A DNA stretch of 64,000 bases from Leifsonia virtsii (GCF_030433675.1 NZ_JAROCB010000002.1:744001-808000); one strand, 5' to 3'. Positions 8,466 through 17,565 are shown, numbered from the stretch's first letter. Numbers and translations are program-made. Notes: generated by a model not told the origin, from the letters alone.

Positions 8466-8471
8466 TGTCTA
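8466..8471 (-). promoter_or_regulatory. -10 box of XRE copy 2
   Basis: TAGACA (minus strand) 6 nt before ATG 8459. The stretch from the box to the start is almost the same as at the MmyB-type regulator (4027). Confidence 0.45.
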
Positions 8472-8538
8472 TGGCATCGTCACCTGGACGGCCAGAGCGC
8501 CACGACCTCCCGCGTCCGTGCCCCAGGTGGCAGGGGAG

Positions 8539-9477
8539 TCAGAGCTTCCGGAGCAGGACAGAGCTCACGGCGTGCTCCGAATCCTTGCGGAGGACGAGCT
8601 TCGCGCGCGACCGCGTCGGCCGGATGTTCTGCACCAGGTTCGGCTCGTTGATGCTCGTCCAGATGCTCGCGGCACGGGCGCGCGCCTCGTCCTCGGTCAG
8701 TTCCGCGTAGCGGTGGAAGTACGACTTGGGGTTCGCGAACGCCCCGCGCTGCAGCTTCAGGAAGCGCTCCTCGTACCAGTGCGCGATGTCCCGCTGCCGG
8801 GCGTCGACGTACAGGGAGAAGTCGAACAGGTCACTCACGGCGAGCCGGTTGCCGCCGCCGGCGGGCTGCAGCACGTTGAGGCCCTCGACGATCAGCACGT
8901 CCGGACGGCGCACGACGATCTCCGCGTCCGGGACGATGTCGTAACTGAGGTGCGAGTAGAACGGCGCGCGCACCTCCGGCGCCCCGCTCTTCACCGCGGT
9001 GACGAAGCGGAGCAGCGCCTTGCGGTCGTACGACTCGGGGAAGCCCTTGCGCTCCATCAGGCCGCGGCGCTGCAGCTCGGCGTTCGGGAGCAGGAACCCG
9101 TCGGTGGTGACCAGTTCGACCCGGGGAGTGTCGTCCCAGCGCGAGAGCAGTTCGCGCAGCAGGCGCGCGATGGTCGACTTGCCGACCGCGACCGACCCGG
9201 CGACGCCGATGACGAACGGCGTGCTCGCCGCGCGCTCTCCCAGGAAGTCGCTGGTCGCCCGGTGCAGCTGCTTCGTGCCGGCGACGTAGAGGTTGAGCAG
9301 GCGACTCAGCGGGAGGTAGACCTCCTCGACCTCGCGCATGTCGAGGGGGTCGCCGAGACCGCGCAACTGCACGATCTCCGTCTCCTGCAGCGGGAGGCGG
9401 GTGTTCTGCGCCAGTTCCGCCCAGTCGGCCCTGCCGAGCTCGACGAACGGGGTGGAGGAGTCGCCGTGGGGGAGCAT
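8539..9477 (-). CDS. coaA: Type I pantothenate kinase
   Basis: Phosphorylates pantothenate, the first step of coenzyme A synthesis, in the cytoplasm. The P-loop [12 protein letters not shown] is at residues 91-102. [30 protein letters not shown] and [11 protein letters not shown] are typical of the bacterial CoaA fold, and the length of 312 aa is right. A TAGACT box (9487-9492, minus strand) lies 9 nt before ATG 9477, so the leader is only a few nucleotides. It is divergent from glmS. Confidence 0.95.
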   Translation of the reverse strand: MLPHGDSSTPFVELGRADWAELAQNTRLPLQETEIVQLRGLGDPLDMREVEEVYLPLSRLLNLYVAGTKQLHRATSDFLGERAASTPFVIGVAGSVAVGKSTIARLLRELLSRWDDTPRVELVTTDGFLLPNAELQRRGLMERKGFPESYDRKALLRFVTAVKSGAPEVRAPFYSHLSYDIVPDAEIVVRRPDVLIVEGLNVLQPAGGGNRLAVSDLFDFSLYVDARQRDIAHWYEERFLKLQRGAFANPKSYFHRYAELTEDEARARAASIWTSINEPNLVQNIRPTRSRAKLVLRKDSEHAVSSVLLRKL

Positions 9478-9486
9478 AGGGCACCC

Positions 9487-9543
9487 AGTCTAGGGGTGCG
9501 CTCCCAGCAGGTCCGGACCTTCACCCACGGTAGACTCGGACCT
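9487..9543. promoter_or_regulatory. Divergent coaA/glmS promoters
   Basis: Both genes use the same -10 hexamer TAGACT: minus strand 9487-9492 for coaA and plus strand 9531-9536 for glmS. The glmS box is 7 nt before ATG 9544 (leaderless); the coaA box is 9 nt before its start. Confidence 0.6.
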
Positions 9544-11394
9544 ATGTGTGGAATCGTGGGGTACGTCGGTACCGACAAGAGCCTCGAGGTGCTCCTTGGC
9601 GGCCTGAAGCGCCTGGAGTACCGCGGATACGACTCGGCCGGCATCGCCGTGATCGGGCCGGACGGGGCCCTCGGCACCGCGAAGAAGGCCGGGAAGCTCT
9701 CGGTGCTGACCGAGGACCTGCAGGAGCACCCCATCCCGAACGGCCAGACCGGCATCGGGCACACCCGTTGGGCCACCCACGGCGGACCGACCGACGTGAA
9801 CGCCCACCCGCACCTGGGCGACGACGGCCGCCTCGCCGTCATCCACAACGGCATCATCGAGAACTTCGCGACGCTGAAGGACGAGCTGCTCGCCGACGGC
9901 TTCGCCTTCGAGTCGGAGACCGACACCGAGGTCGCCGCCGTGCTGCTCGGCCGCGAGTACCGCCGCACCGGCGACCTGCCGCAGGCGTTCCAGAGCGTCG
10001 TCTCGCGGCTGGAGGGCGCCTTCACGCTGCTGGCGATGCACCAGGACCAGCCGCACGTCGTCGTCGGCGCCCGCCGCAACTCGCCGCTCGTGATCGGGCT
10101 CGGGGAGGGCGAGAACTTCCTCGGCTCCGATGTCGCCGCCTTCGTCGAGCACACCCGCCGGGCGATGGCGATCGGCCAGGACCAGATCGTGACGATCACG
10201 CCCGACAGCGTGACGGTCACCGACTTCGCGGGCGCTCCCGTCGAGGTGGAGCCGTTCGAGGTCGCCTGGGACGCGTCGGCCGCCGAGAAGGGCGGCTGGT
10301 CCTCCTTCATGGCGAAGGAGATCGCCGAGGAGCCCGACGCGGTCGCGAACACGCTGCGCGGCCGGATCGCGGGCGAGGCCGTGCACATCCCGGAGCTCGA
10401 CGCGCTCGGCGACGACTACTTCGCCGGGATCGACCGCATCACGATCATCGCCTGCGGCACCGCCGCCTACGCCGGTGTCGTCGGCAGCTACGCGATCGAG
10501 AAGTGGGCGCGCGTCCCCGTGACGGTCGAGCTCAGCCACGAGTTCCGCTACCGCGAGCCGGTGCTCACCGACGGAACGCTGGTCGTCTCCATCAGCCAGT
10601 CGGGCGAGACGATGGACACGCTGATGGCCGTCAAGTACGCCCGCGAGGCCGGCGCCAAGGCCATCTCGGTGTGCAACACGCAGGGCGCGACCATCCCGCG
10701 CGAGTCGGACGCCGCGCTCTACACGCACGCGGGCCCGGAGGTCGCGGTCGCCTCGACGAAGGCGTTCGTCGCCCAGATCACCGCGCTCTACCTCTTCGGT
10801 CTGCACCTCGCCCGCATCCGCGGGACCCTGACGGCCGCGCAGCAGCGCGACGCCATCGACGAACTGCAGCAGATCCCGGAGAAGATCGCGACCGTGCTCG
10901 AGTCGCACGCCGAGATCGCCCAGCTCGCCAAGTGGATGTCGGACACGCGCTCCGTGCTCTTCCTCGGCCGTCACGTCGGCTACCCGATCGCGCTGGAGGG
11001 TGCGCTCAAGCTCAAGGAACTGGCCTACATCCACGCCGAGGGCTTCGCCGCTGGCGAGCTGAAGCACGGCCCGATCGCGCTGATCGAGCCGGGTCAGCCC
11101 GTGTTCGTGGTCGTTCCGAGCCCGCGCTGGTCGGACGAGCTGCACAAGAAGGTCGTCTCGAACATCCAGGAGATCCGCGCCCGCGGCGCCCGCGTCATCG
11201 CGATCGCCGAGGCCGGTGACGCGGCCGTGCTGCCGTTCGCCGACGAGGTCATCCGCATCCCGCTGGCCGCTCCGCTGTTCGAGCCGCTGCTCGCGGTCAT
11301 CCCGCTGCAGGTCTTCGCGATGGAGCTCTCCGCCGCGAAGGGCCTCGACGTCGACCAGCCGCGCAACCTGGCCAAGTCCGTCACCGTGGAGTGA
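9544..11394 (+). CDS. glmS: Glutamine-fructose-6-phosphate aminotransferase (isomerizing)
   Basis: Makes glucosamine-6-phosphate from fructose-6-phosphate and glutamine, the entry to amino-sugar and cell-wall synthesis. MCGIVGYVG exposes Cys2 as the glutaminase nucleophile, and GHTRWATHGGPTDVNAHPH belongs to the same domain. Two SIS sugar-isomerase domains fill residues of about 290-600 (SISQSGETMDTL; AEGFAAGELKHGP; DQPRNLAKSVTVE at the end). The 616 aa start at ATG 9544; the frame is open much further upstream but the leaderless promoter and Cys2 fix the start. acpS follows after 4 nt. Confidence 0.97.
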   Translation: MCGIVGYVGTDKSLEVLLGGLKRLEYRGYDSAGIAVIGPDGALGTAKKAGKLSVLTEDLQEHPIPNGQTGIGHTRWATHGGPTDVNAHPHLGDDGRLAVIHNGIIENFATLKDELLADGFAFESETDTEVAAVLLGREYRRTGDLPQAFQSVVSRLEGAFTLLAMHQDQPHVVVGARRNSPLVIGLGEGENFLGSDVAAFVEHTRRAMAIGQDQIVTITPDSVTVTDFAGAPVEVEPFEVAWDASAAEKGGWSSFMAKEIAEEPDAVANTLRGRIAGEAVHIPELDALGDDYFAGIDRITIIACGTAAYAGVVGSYAIEKWARVPVTVELSHEFRYREPVLTDGTLVVSISQSGETMDTLMAVKYAREAGAKAISVCNTQGATIPRESDAALYTHAGPEVAVASTKAFVAQITALYLFGLHLARIRGTLTAAQQRDAIDELQQIPEKIATVLESHAEIAQLAKWMSDTRSVLFLGRHVGYPIALEGALKLKELAYIHAEGFAAGELKHGPIALIEPGQPVFVVVPSPRWSDELHKKVVSNIQEIRARGARVIAIAEAGDAAVLPFADEVIRIPLAAPLFEPLLAVIPLQVFAMELSAAKGLDVDQPRNLAKSVTVE

Positions 11395-11398
11395 CCCC

Positions 11399-11755
11399 GT
11401 GATCGCCGGCATCGGGGTCGACGTGGTCGACCTCGCCCGCTTCGAGCGGTCGATCGAGCGCACCCCGAAGCTGCGCGAGCGGCTGTTCACGGAGGCCGAG
11501 CGTCCGCTGCCGGTGCACTCGCTCGCCGCTCGGTTCGCCGCGAAGGAGGCGCTGATCAAGGCGCTCGGCGGCTCGGAGGGCGTGCGCTGGCACGACATGG
11601 AGATCGTCCCGGACGAGGAGAGGAACCCCGGTTTCGTGCTGCACAACGTGGTCGAGGCGCAGGTGCGCGAGCGCGGCATCGTGCGGATCCATGTCTCGAT
11701 GTCGCACGACGCCGGGATCGCGACCGCGTTCGTCGTGACGGAGTCGGCGCCGTGA
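11399..11755 (+). CDS. acpS: Holo-[acyl-carrier-protein] synthase
   Basis: Transfers phosphopantetheine from CoA to acyl carrier protein. It has the family start IAGIGVDVVDLARFE with the metal-binding Asp, and RFAAKEALIKALG with the second metal ligand. At 118 aa it has normal AcpS length. Start GTG 11399 lies 4 nt after the glmS stop, and the stop overlaps the alr start by 4 nt (GTGA), so glmS-acpS-alr-tsaE is one operon. CoA synthesis (coaA) is just upstream. Confidence 0.94.
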   Translation: MIAGIGVDVVDLARFERSIERTPKLRERLFTEAERPLPVHSLAARFAAKEALIKALGGSEGVRWHDMEIVPDEERNPGFVLHNVVEAQVRERGIVRIHVSMSHDAGIATAFVVTESAP

Positions 11756-12873
11756 CGCCCGCGTTCCGGGAGCGCGTCGTCGACCTGGACGCGGTGGCCG
11801 CCAATGTGCGGCGCCTGCGCGAGCTGGTGCCGACCCCGCACGCGATGGTGGTCGTGAAGGCCGACGCCTACGGGCACGGCGCGGTCGAGTGCGCGCGGGC
11901 GGCGCTCGCCGGCGGCGCGGACTGGCTCGGGGTCGCCGAGATCGCCGAGGGTCTCGCCCTGCGCGAGGCCGGCATCGCCGCCCCCGTGCTGGCCTGGCTG
12001 CACGATCCGGACGAGGACTTCGTGCTGGCGGTCCGCGCCGACATCGACCTCGGTCTGTCGTCGCTCGCCCAGCTGGAGACGGCCGCGGCCGCCGGTGACG
12101 GCGAGTCCCCGGTCGCGGTGCAGCTGAAGGTGGAGACCGGCCTCAGCCGCAACGGCGTCGCCGAGCAGGACTGGGACGCCGTCTTCGCCCGGGCGCTCGA
12201 GCTCGAGGACGCGGGGCGGATCGTGGTGCGCGGCATCTTCTCGCATCTCTCCAACGCCTCGCCGGAGGACGACCTCGCCGCGGTCGCTGTGTACGAGCGG
12301 GCGCTCGCGCGCGCCGGGGCCGCGGGCCTGCGGCCGGAGCTGCGGCACCTCGCCGCCAGCGCCGCGGCGCTCACCCTGCCGGAGGCCCGGTACGACCTGG
12401 TCCGGTTCGGCATCGCCGCCTACGGTCTGTCGCCGTTCGGCGGCCGGCGCGGCGCCGAACTCGGCCTGCGCCCGGCGATGACCGTGCGCGGCCGCGTGGC
12501 CGCCGTCCGGCGGGTGCCGGCCGGCAAGGGCGTCTCGTACGACTACACGTACCGCACCACCGAGGAGACCACGCTGGTGCTGGTGCCGCTCGGGTACGCC
12601 GAGGGCGTCCCGCGGCACGCGTCGAACCGCGCGCCGGTATCCATCGGCGGCCGCACCTTCCGGATCAGCGGCCGGGTCGCGATGGACCAGTTCATCGTCG
12701 ACGTGGGCGACCTGGAGGTGCAGGTCGGCGACGAGGTCGTGCTGTTCGGTGACCCGACGACCGGCGTGCCGAGCGCGGACGACTGGGCCGAGGCGGCGGA
12801 CACGATCAACTGGGAGATCGTCACGCGGCTGGGCGGCCGCCTGTCGCGCACCTTCGTCGGAGGCGCGGAGTGA
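11752..12873 (+). CDS. alr: Alanine racemase
   Basis: PLP enzyme that makes D-alanine for peptidoglycan. The PLP lysine is K36 in MVVVKADAYGHGA, and the second catalytic base is the tyrosine of GKGVSYDYTY (Y263). The N-terminal TIM barrel is followed by a C-terminal beta domain ending in NWEIVTRLGGRLSRTF. At 373 aa the length is normal. It is translationally coupled to acpS and tsaE by 4-nt overlaps. Confidence 0.96.
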   Translation: MTPAFRERVVDLDAVAANVRRLRELVPTPHAMVVVKADAYGHGAVECARAALAGGADWLGVAEIAEGLALREAGIAAPVLAWLHDPDEDFVLAVRADIDLGLSSLAQLETAAAAGDGESPVAVQLKVETGLSRNGVAEQDWDAVFARALELEDAGRIVVRGIFSHLSNASPEDDLAAVAVYERALARAGAAGLRPELRHLAASAAALTLPEARYDLVRFGIAAYGLSPFGGRRGAELGLRPAMTVRGRVAAVRRVPAGKGVSYDYTYRTTEETTLVLVPLGYAEGVPRHASNRAPVSIGGRTFRISGRVAMDQFIVDVGDLEVQVGDEVVLFGDPTTGVPSADDWAEAADTINWEIVTRLGGRLSRTFVGGAE

Positions 12874-13397
12874 CGACGCGCCGGATCGCCACGGCCGAGG
12901 AGATGCACGCCTTCGGCCGGGAGCTCGCGTGCGCGCTGCGCGCCGGCGACCTGGTCGTGCTGTCCGGGCCGCTCGGCGCGGGCAAGACCACCCTCACCCG
13001 CGGCATCGGGGAGGGCCTGGGGGTGCGGGGCCCGGTGACCAGCCCCACGTTCGTGCTCGCCCGCACGCACCCGAGCCTCGCCGGCGGCACGCCGCTCGTG
13101 CACGTCGACGCGTATCGGCTCTCCAGCGCCCTCGAGCTCGACGACCTCGACATCGACTTCGCCCGCTCCGTCGTCGTGGTGGAGTGGGGCGCCGGGATGC
13201 TGGACGGCGTCGCTGAGTCGTGGCTGGAGGTCGCGATCGAGCGACCGACCGGCGCCGACGAGCGGCAGGATGCGGGAGACCCGTCCGAGGCGGAGGAGCC
13301 GGGAGAGATCGGCGAGGCCGACGAGCCGCGCACGGTGACGGTCACGGGCTACGGCCCGCGCTGGGCGGGCACGCCGGCTGTCGGCGATCCCGCTTAA
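12870..13397 (+). CDS. tsaE: tRNA t6A biosynthesis ATPase TsaE
   Basis: ATPase partner in N6-threonylcarbamoyladenosine modification of tRNA. The Walker A motif is GPLGAGKTT (about residues 33-41) and SPTFVLARTH and HVDAYRLSS are family motifs. About residues 128-155 form an acidic Glu/Asp/Pro-rich insertion before the end, making the protein 175 aa against roughly 150-160 for many relatives. GTG start overlaps the alr stop by 4 nt. TsaB and TsaD are encoded just downstream. Confidence 0.93.
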   Translation: MTTRRIATAEEMHAFGRELACALRAGDLVVLSGPLGAGKTTLTRGIGEGLGVRGPVTSPTFVLARTHPSLAGGTPLVHVDAYRLSSALELDDLDIDFARSVVVVEWGAGMLDGVAESWLEVAIERPTGADERQDAGDPSEAEEPGEIGEADEPRTVTVTGYGPRWAGTPAVGDPA

Positions 13398-13406
13398 GCT
13401 GGAGGC
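13395..13406 (+). promoter_or_regulatory. Leaderless promoter of tsaB (-10 TAAGCT)
   Basis: TAAGCT (13395-13400) overlaps the tsaE stop codon and lies 6 nt before ATG 13407. GGAGGC in the gap is too close to the ATG to act as a normal ribosome site. Confidence 0.55.
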
Positions 13407-14027
13407 ATGCTCCTCGCCATCGACACGTCCGCCGGCACCAGCGTGGCAGTGGTGGACCGCGACGGCGGCGTGCTGTCGGAGGTCATCGAGACCGACACCA
13501 TGCGCCACGCCGAGGTCATCGGAACGCTCATCGACGAGGCCCTGACCGCCTCGGGTGTCGAGGTGCGCGCGCTCTCGGGCGTCGTCGCCGGAATGGGGCC
13601 GGGTCCGTTCACCGGGTTGCGCGTCGGCATCGCCGCCGCCAAGGCCTTCGCGATCGGTGCGGGCAAGCCGCTCGTCCCGGTGGTCAGCCACGACGCCGTG
13701 GCCTACGACTGGTACGCCGAGGGCAACAGCGGTCCCGTGGTCGTCGTGACCGACGCCCGGCGCCGCGAGCGGTACTGGACCGCGTATTCGGGCGCCGACG
13801 GCTTCGGCCTGCCGGTGCGCCTCGACGGGCCCGGGCTGGCGAAGCCGGACGAGCTGCCGCATCCCGACCTGCCCCGGCTCGACGCGCAGATCGTGCCGGC
13901 CGGCCGGCTCGGCATGCTCGCCGAGCTGCGCTACGCGAACGGCCTGCCGATGGACGCCGACGAGGCGCTGTACCTCCGGTCGCCCGACGTGACGCTCTCC
14001 GCCGGACCGAAGCGGGTGACGGCGTGA
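13407..14027 (+). CDS. tsaB: tRNA t6A biosynthesis protein TsaB
   Basis: Non-catalytic ASKHA-fold partner of TsaD. It has the phosphate-loop-like start [16 protein letters not shown] and [20 protein letters not shown], both hallmarks of TsaB/YeaZ. The length of 206 aa is usual. It starts 9 nt after tsaE and overlaps rimI by 4 nt, giving the conserved tsaE-tsaB-rimI-tsaD set. Confidence 0.94.
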   Translation: MLLAIDTSAGTSVAVVDRDGGVLSEVIETDTMRHAEVIGTLIDEALTASGVEVRALSGVVAGMGPGPFTGLRVGIAAAKAFAIGAGKPLVPVVSHDAVAYDWYAEGNSGPVVVVTDARRRERYWTAYSGADGFGLPVRLDGPGLAKPDELPHPDLPRLDAQIVPAGRLGMLAELRYANGLPMDADEALYLRSPDVTLSAGPKRVTA

Positions 14028-14509
14028 CCGCCTACCAGCTGCGCCGGGCGCAGGCGGAGGACGTGACGGCGATCATGGAGCTGGAACGATCGATCTTCGT
14101 GAACGACGCCTGGTCGGAGCGGTCGATGCTCTCCGAGGTGACGGGCGAGCACGGCTACTACCTGGTCGCGTTCGATCTGGAGACGCCCGACCGCATCGAC
14201 GGGTATGCCGGGCTGCTGGCGCCGCGGGGCGGGGCGGAGGGCGACATCCAGACCATCGCCGTGGCGCCGCACGCCCGCCGCCGCGGCCTCGGGCGTACGC
14301 TCATGCTCGCCCTCATCGCCGAGACCCGTCGCCGGGGAGCGCGCGAGCTGTTCCTGGAGGTGCGGGCGGACAACCCCGGCGCCCAGGCGCTGTACCGCGA
14401 GCTCGGCTTCGAGGAGATCGGCGTGCGCCCGCGCTACTACCAGCCGGACGGTGTGGACGCGATCGTGATGCGTCTCGCCGTCCCGAACCCGGAGACCACC
14501 CTGGCATGA
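14024..14509 (+). CDS. rimI: Ribosomal-protein-alanine N-acetyltransferase
   Basis: GNAT-fold enzyme of 161 aa that acetylates protein N-termini (S18 in E. coli). The acetyl-CoA motif is [19 protein letters not shown] and the C-terminal signature [20 protein letters not shown] matches RimI. GTG start 14024 lies inside the tsaB stop (GTGA) and the stop overlaps the tsaD ATG, so translation of tsaB-rimI-tsaD is coupled. The frame is open far upstream of the start in the shadow of tsaB. Confidence 0.92.
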   Translation: MTAYQLRRAQAEDVTAIMELERSIFVNDAWSERSMLSEVTGEHGYYLVAFDLETPDRIDGYAGLLAPRGGAEGDIQTIAVAPHARRRGLGRTLMLALIAETRRRGARELFLEVRADNPGAQALYRELGFEEIGVRPRYYQPDGVDAIVMRLAVPNPETTLA

Positions 14510-15591
14510 CCCACCCCGACGCCTCTGCGGCCGCCCCTCTGGTGCTCGGCATCGAGACCTCCTGCGACGAGACCGGCGTCGGCATCGTCCGCGGCACTAC
14601 CCTGCTCTCCAACACGATCGCCTCGTCGATGGAGGAGCACGCCCGCTACGGCGGTGTCGTGCCGGAGGTGGCGGCGCGCGCCCACCTGGAGGCGCTGGAG
14701 CCGACGCTCCGGACCGCCGTCGAGGACGCGGGCATCCGGCTGGCCGACGTGGATGCGATCGCCGTCACCAGTGGACCGGGCCTCTCCGGGGCCCTCATGG
14801 TCGGGGTCGGCGCGGCCAAGGCGCTCGCCGTATCCCTCGGCAAGCCGCTCTACGCCGTCAACCACCTCGTCGGGCACGTCGGGGCGGACCTTCTCGACGC
14901 CGCGGGCGGACCGGGTCACCCGGTCGAGCTTCCCACGATCGCGCTGCTGGTCTCCGGAGGCCACACGTCGCTGCTGCTGGTGCGCGACCTCGTCTCCGAC
15001 GTGCGGCTGCTCGGCGAGACGATCGACGACGCGGCGGGGGAGGCGTTCGACAAGGTCGCGCGCGTGCTCGGGCTGCCGTACCCCGGCGGGCCCCAGATCG
15101 ACCGGGTCGCCGCCGACGGCGACCCGAAGGCGATCCGCTTCCCGCGCGGGCTCACCAAGCCCAAGGATCTGGAGCAGCACCGCTACGACTTCTCGTTCTC
15201 GGGTCTCAAGACCGCGGTCGCCCGCTGGGTCGAGCAGCGCCAGGACGCCGGCGAGGAGGTGCCGGTGGCCGACGTCGCCGCCTCCTTCCGCGAGGCGGTC
15301 GCCGACGTGCTCATCACCAAGGCGCTGGCGGCCTGCCGCGACTTCGACGTCCCGCGCCTGCTGCTCGGCGGCGGCGTCGTCGCGAATGCGCGGGTGCGCC
15401 AGCTGGCGATCGCGCGGGCGGCGGAGGCGGGCGTCGCCCTGCGCATCCCGGCGCTCTCGCTGTGCACCGACAACGGGGCGATGATCGCCGCGCTCGGCGC
15501 ACAGCTGATCATGGCGGGGCACGGGCCGAGCGAGTTGACGTTCTCGGCCGACTCGACCCTGCCGGTGACGGACATTCAGGTCACCCGCTGA
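14506..15591 (+). CDS. tsaD: tRNA t6A threonylcarbamoyltransferase TsaD
   Basis: Transfers threonylcarbamoyl to A37 of ANN-decoding tRNAs. Metal ligands H120 and H124 are in [13 protein letters not shown], and the C-terminal [14 protein letters not shown] supplies the aspartate. The start region [14 protein letters not shown] and [13 protein letters not shown] are signatures of the Kae1/TsaD family. At 361 aa the length is normal. It is the last gene of the t6A cluster. Confidence 0.96.
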   Translation: MTHPDASAAAPLVLGIETSCDETGVGIVRGTTLLSNTIASSMEEHARYGGVVPEVAARAHLEALEPTLRTAVEDAGIRLADVDAIAVTSGPGLSGALMVGVGAAKALAVSLGKPLYAVNHLVGHVGADLLDAAGGPGHPVELPTIALLVSGGHTSLLLVRDLVSDVRLLGETIDDAAGEAFDKVARVLGLPYPGGPQIDRVAADGDPKAIRFPRGLTKPKDLEQHRYDFSFSGLKTAVARWVEQRQDAGEEVPVADVAASFREAVADVLITKALAACRDFDVPRLLLGGGVVANARVRQLAIARAAEAGVALRIPALSLCTDNGAMIAALGAQLIMAGHGPSELTFSADSTLPVTDIQVTR

Positions 15592-15599
15592 GAGGTGCG

Positions 15600-15628
15600 T
15601 TGACACCCCCGCGCGGGCCCTGCCACCA
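15600..15628 (+). promoter_or_regulatory. Possible promoter of the DUF4190-type gene
   Basis: TTGACA (15600-15605) is a perfect -35. The best -10 at 17-bp spacing is CACCAT (15623-15628), which is poor, so this promoter is uncertain. No clearer one is seen between tsaD and 15714. Confidence 0.35.
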
Positions 15629-15713
15629 TGGAAGCGATACAGCGTTCTCTCAGGATCTTCCCTTCCCGTGAGGCGCCGACCGCACGCTTCCAGCACTGAA
15701 GGAGATGGGTCCC

Positions 15714-16331
15714 ATGACCGATCCGAACGCTCCCGCCGACCCGGCGGACCCGAACGCCCAGAACGGCTCCGTCCCGCCGGCCGCCCCGACCCCGCCGACG
15801 CCTCCCGCGGCACCGGTTCCGCCCGCGCCGCCCGCCGGTGACACCGGCGCGGTGCCACCGCCTCCCGCCCCGGGCTACGGCCAGCAGCCGCCGGCCCAGC
15901 CGTACGGCCAGCAGCCTCCTGCTCAGCCCTACGGCCAGCAGCCTCCCTCGCCGGGTTACGCGCAGCCGGGCCAGCCGTACGGCCAGCCGGGTCAGCAGCC
16001 CTACGGCCAGCCCGCCTACGGGCAGCCGGCGCCGGGTTACACCCAGCCGTACGCGCAGCCGGCCGCCAAGTCGCCGATCCTGAGCATCCTCTCGCTCGTC
16101 GGCGGCATCCTCGGCATCGTGCTCAACATCGCCTGGGGCATCGGCTTCCTGTTCGGCATCGCGGCGATCGTGCTCGGCTTCATCGGCCGCAATAAGGAGC
16201 CGCAGGCCCGCGGATTCTGGCTGACCGGAATCATCCTCGGCTTCGTCAGCCTGGCGATCGCGATCATCTACTGGATCTTCCTCGCGATCATCTTCGCGAG
16301 CATCGCGAACAGCTACCCGAGCACCTACTGA
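15714..16331 (+). CDS. Pro/Gln/Tyr-rich membrane protein (DUF4190-like)
   Basis: 205 aa in two parts. Residues 1-118 are disordered, with a Pro/Ala segment and then tandem YGQQPPAQP-type units. The C-terminal part has two hydrophobic segments (about 121-155 and 165-198) joined by IGRNKEPQARGFWLTGIILG, the arrangement of DUF4190 proteins. The function is unknown; in related proteins the repeats face the cytoplasm. ATG 15714 is preferred over 15705 because GGAG at 15701-15704 is 9 nt away. It converges on the methyltransferase gene. Confidence 0.8.
   Translation: MTDPNAPADPADPNAQNGSVPPAAPTPPTPPAAPVPPAPPAGDTGAVPPPPAPGYGQQPPAQPYGQQPPAQPYGQQPPSPGYAQPGQPYGQPGQQPYGQPAYGQPAPGYTQPYAQPAAKSPILSILSLVGGILGIVLNIAWGIGFLFGIAAIVLGFIGRNKEPQARGFWLTGIILGFVSLAIAIIYWIFLAIIFASIANSYPSTY
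15873..16061 (+). repeat. Coding repeat: YGQQPPAQP-type units
   Basis: Codons 54-116 of the preceding gene encode degenerate PYGQ/QPP units, three near-perfect at the start (YGQQPPAQP, YGQQPPAQP, YGQQPPSP) and looser copies after. Copy number may vary between strains. Confidence 0.7.
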
Positions 16332-16349
16332 GGTGCCCCGCCGGGCGGC

Positions 16350-17537
16350 TCACAGCCGCTCGGCGAGCAGTGCCGTGTGCCGCCCGGCGACCCTGGTCAG
16401 GACCAGGGTCGCCGGGCGGTCGCCGTTGAGGGACAGGCGGCGACGCAGGGCCGCGGGGTCCACATCCACACCGCGCTTCTTGATCTCGAGCGTGCCGATG
16501 CCGCGCTGGCGCAGCGCCTTCTTGAGGTCCTTCTCGGCGTAGGGCAGCGTCTCCAGGATGCGGAACCCGGCGGCGAAGGGCGTCGCGGCGGGCGCGTCGG
16601 CCGTGATGTAGGCGATCTGCTCGGACAGCATCCGCCCGTCGATGCTGCGCGCGAGGTCGCCGATGAGGCGGGCGCGGATCACGGCGCCGTCCGGCTCGTA
16701 GAGGTACTCTCCGAGCGGGCCCGCCTCGACGTCCTCGCTGTCGGCGTCGGCCGTCAGCTCGTCGGCCGCGTCGCCGCGCAGCACGAGTGCGGCCCGGTGG
16801 ATGCCGGGCCGGGCCAGCGCGCCGAACCACAGCCCCAGCTCCACGACCTGGCCGTCGACCGAGATCCACTGCGCCTCGGCGGTGGACGGGATGAGGTCGC
16901 GGTCGAAACCCGGGCCGAGCTTGAGCCCGACCGATCGCCCGGTGGCGAGCTCGTACGCGAAACCGAGCGACGGCGTGTAGTCGTCGGGATCGGTCAGGCG
17001 CTCGGTCTGGGTGTGCCCGGCGGTGCGGCGGGCAGGGTCGAGGAAGACTCCGTCGATCCCGCGCAGGTCCACGTCCTCCGCGCGCTTCTGCTCCACGACG
17101 GCGCTGGGGAACGGCGCCAGGTTGAAGGACGCGATGGCCGCGGTCACCTCGTCGGCGTCGACGGCGGTCACATCCAGCTCCAGGGCGGCGAGAGCGAGCG
17201 CATCGCCGCCGATCCCGCAGCCCAGGTCGGCGACCGAGCGCAGGCCCGCTGCGCGGAACCGGCCCGCGTGCCGCGCGGCGACCGGGAGGCGCGTGGCCTG
17301 CTCCAGGCCGGCCTCCGTGAAGAGCATCTGGGAGGCGAAGTCGCCGAACTTCGCCTGCGCCTTCCTGCGCAGCTTCGACTGGGTCAGCACGGCGGCGACC
17401 AGCGCGGGGGAGTGGCCCTGCTTGCGCAGCTCGCTCACCAGCTGCAGCACGTCCCGCTCGCTCCGATACGGGGGGAGGGAGTCGAGCAGCCGAAGCCCCT
17501 CGGGGCTCAGCAGCGCGACCAGCTCGGACCGTTCCAT
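16350..17537 (-). CDS. Class I SAM-dependent methyltransferase with THUMP-like C-terminal domain
   Basis: 395 aa. The Rossmann motif I VADLGCGIGGDALALAAL is followed by VTAVDADEV (motif II) and GVFLDPARRTAG, the acidic catalytic-type loop. The C-terminal part (about 310-395, EIKKRGVDVDPAALRRRL) matches THUMP-like methyltransferases assumed to act on RNA, though the substrate is not known. ATG 17537 is chosen because TAGCGT lies 7 nt upstream; a GTG at 17564 would add 9 residues. Its 3' end contains a perfect palindrome (16380-16419). It lies between a t6A cluster and groES. Confidence 0.8.
   Translation of the reverse strand: MERSELVALLSPEGLRLLDSLPPYRSERDVLQLVSELRKQGHSPALVAAVLTQSKLRRKAQAKFGDFASQMLFTEAGLEQATRLPVAARHAGRFRAAGLRSVADLGCGIGGDALALAALELDVTAVDADEVTAAIASFNLAPFPSAVVEQKRAEDVDLRGIDGVFLDPARRTAGHTQTERLTDPDDYTPSLGFAYELATGRSVGLKLGPGFDRDLIPSTAEAQWISVDGQVVELGLWFGALARPGIHRAALVLRGDAADELTADADSEDVEAGPLGEYLYEPDGAVIRARLIGDLARSIDGRMLSEQIAYITADAPAATPFAAGFRILETLPYAEKDLKKALRQRGIGTLEIKKRGVDVDPAALRRRLSLNGDRPATLVLTRVAGRHTALLAERL
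16380..16419. terminator. Perfect 19-bp hairpin inside the methyltransferase 3' end
   Basis: 16380-16398 is exactly complementary to 16401-16419, with only two bases between. It starts 49 nt past the stop of the convergent 15714 gene but lies inside the last codons of the methyltransferase, so it could terminate the plus-strand transcript. A coding sequence that keeps a perfect 19-bp palindrome suggests selection on the DNA or RNA structure. Confidence 0.65.
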
Positions 17538-17544
17538 GGTGTCA

Positions 17545-17550
17545 ACGCTA
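17545..17550 (-). promoter_or_regulatory. Leaderless promoter of the methyltransferase (-10 TAGCGT)
   Basis: TAGCGT on the minus strand, 7 nt before ATG 17537. Confidence 0.5.
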
Positions 17551-17565
17551 CCCTTGGCACTCACG

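Noticed and set aside
8341-9543. Upstream extension of the glmS frame (401 extra codons)
   Set aside because: GlmS must begin with Met-Cys for its N-terminal nucleophile, and a leaderless promoter lies right before 9544. The extension is antisense to coaA.
9490-12618. Open frame of 1042 codons on the minus strand across glmS, acpS and alr
   Set aside because: It is antisense to three well-supported genes, has repetitive Arg/Asp/Val/Gly-rich translation typical of high-GC shadow frames, and no family motif.
15873-16061. CRISPR-like repeat array
   Set aside because: The repetition is at the protein level (PYGQ units) with varying DNA spacing and no constant direct repeat or spacers.
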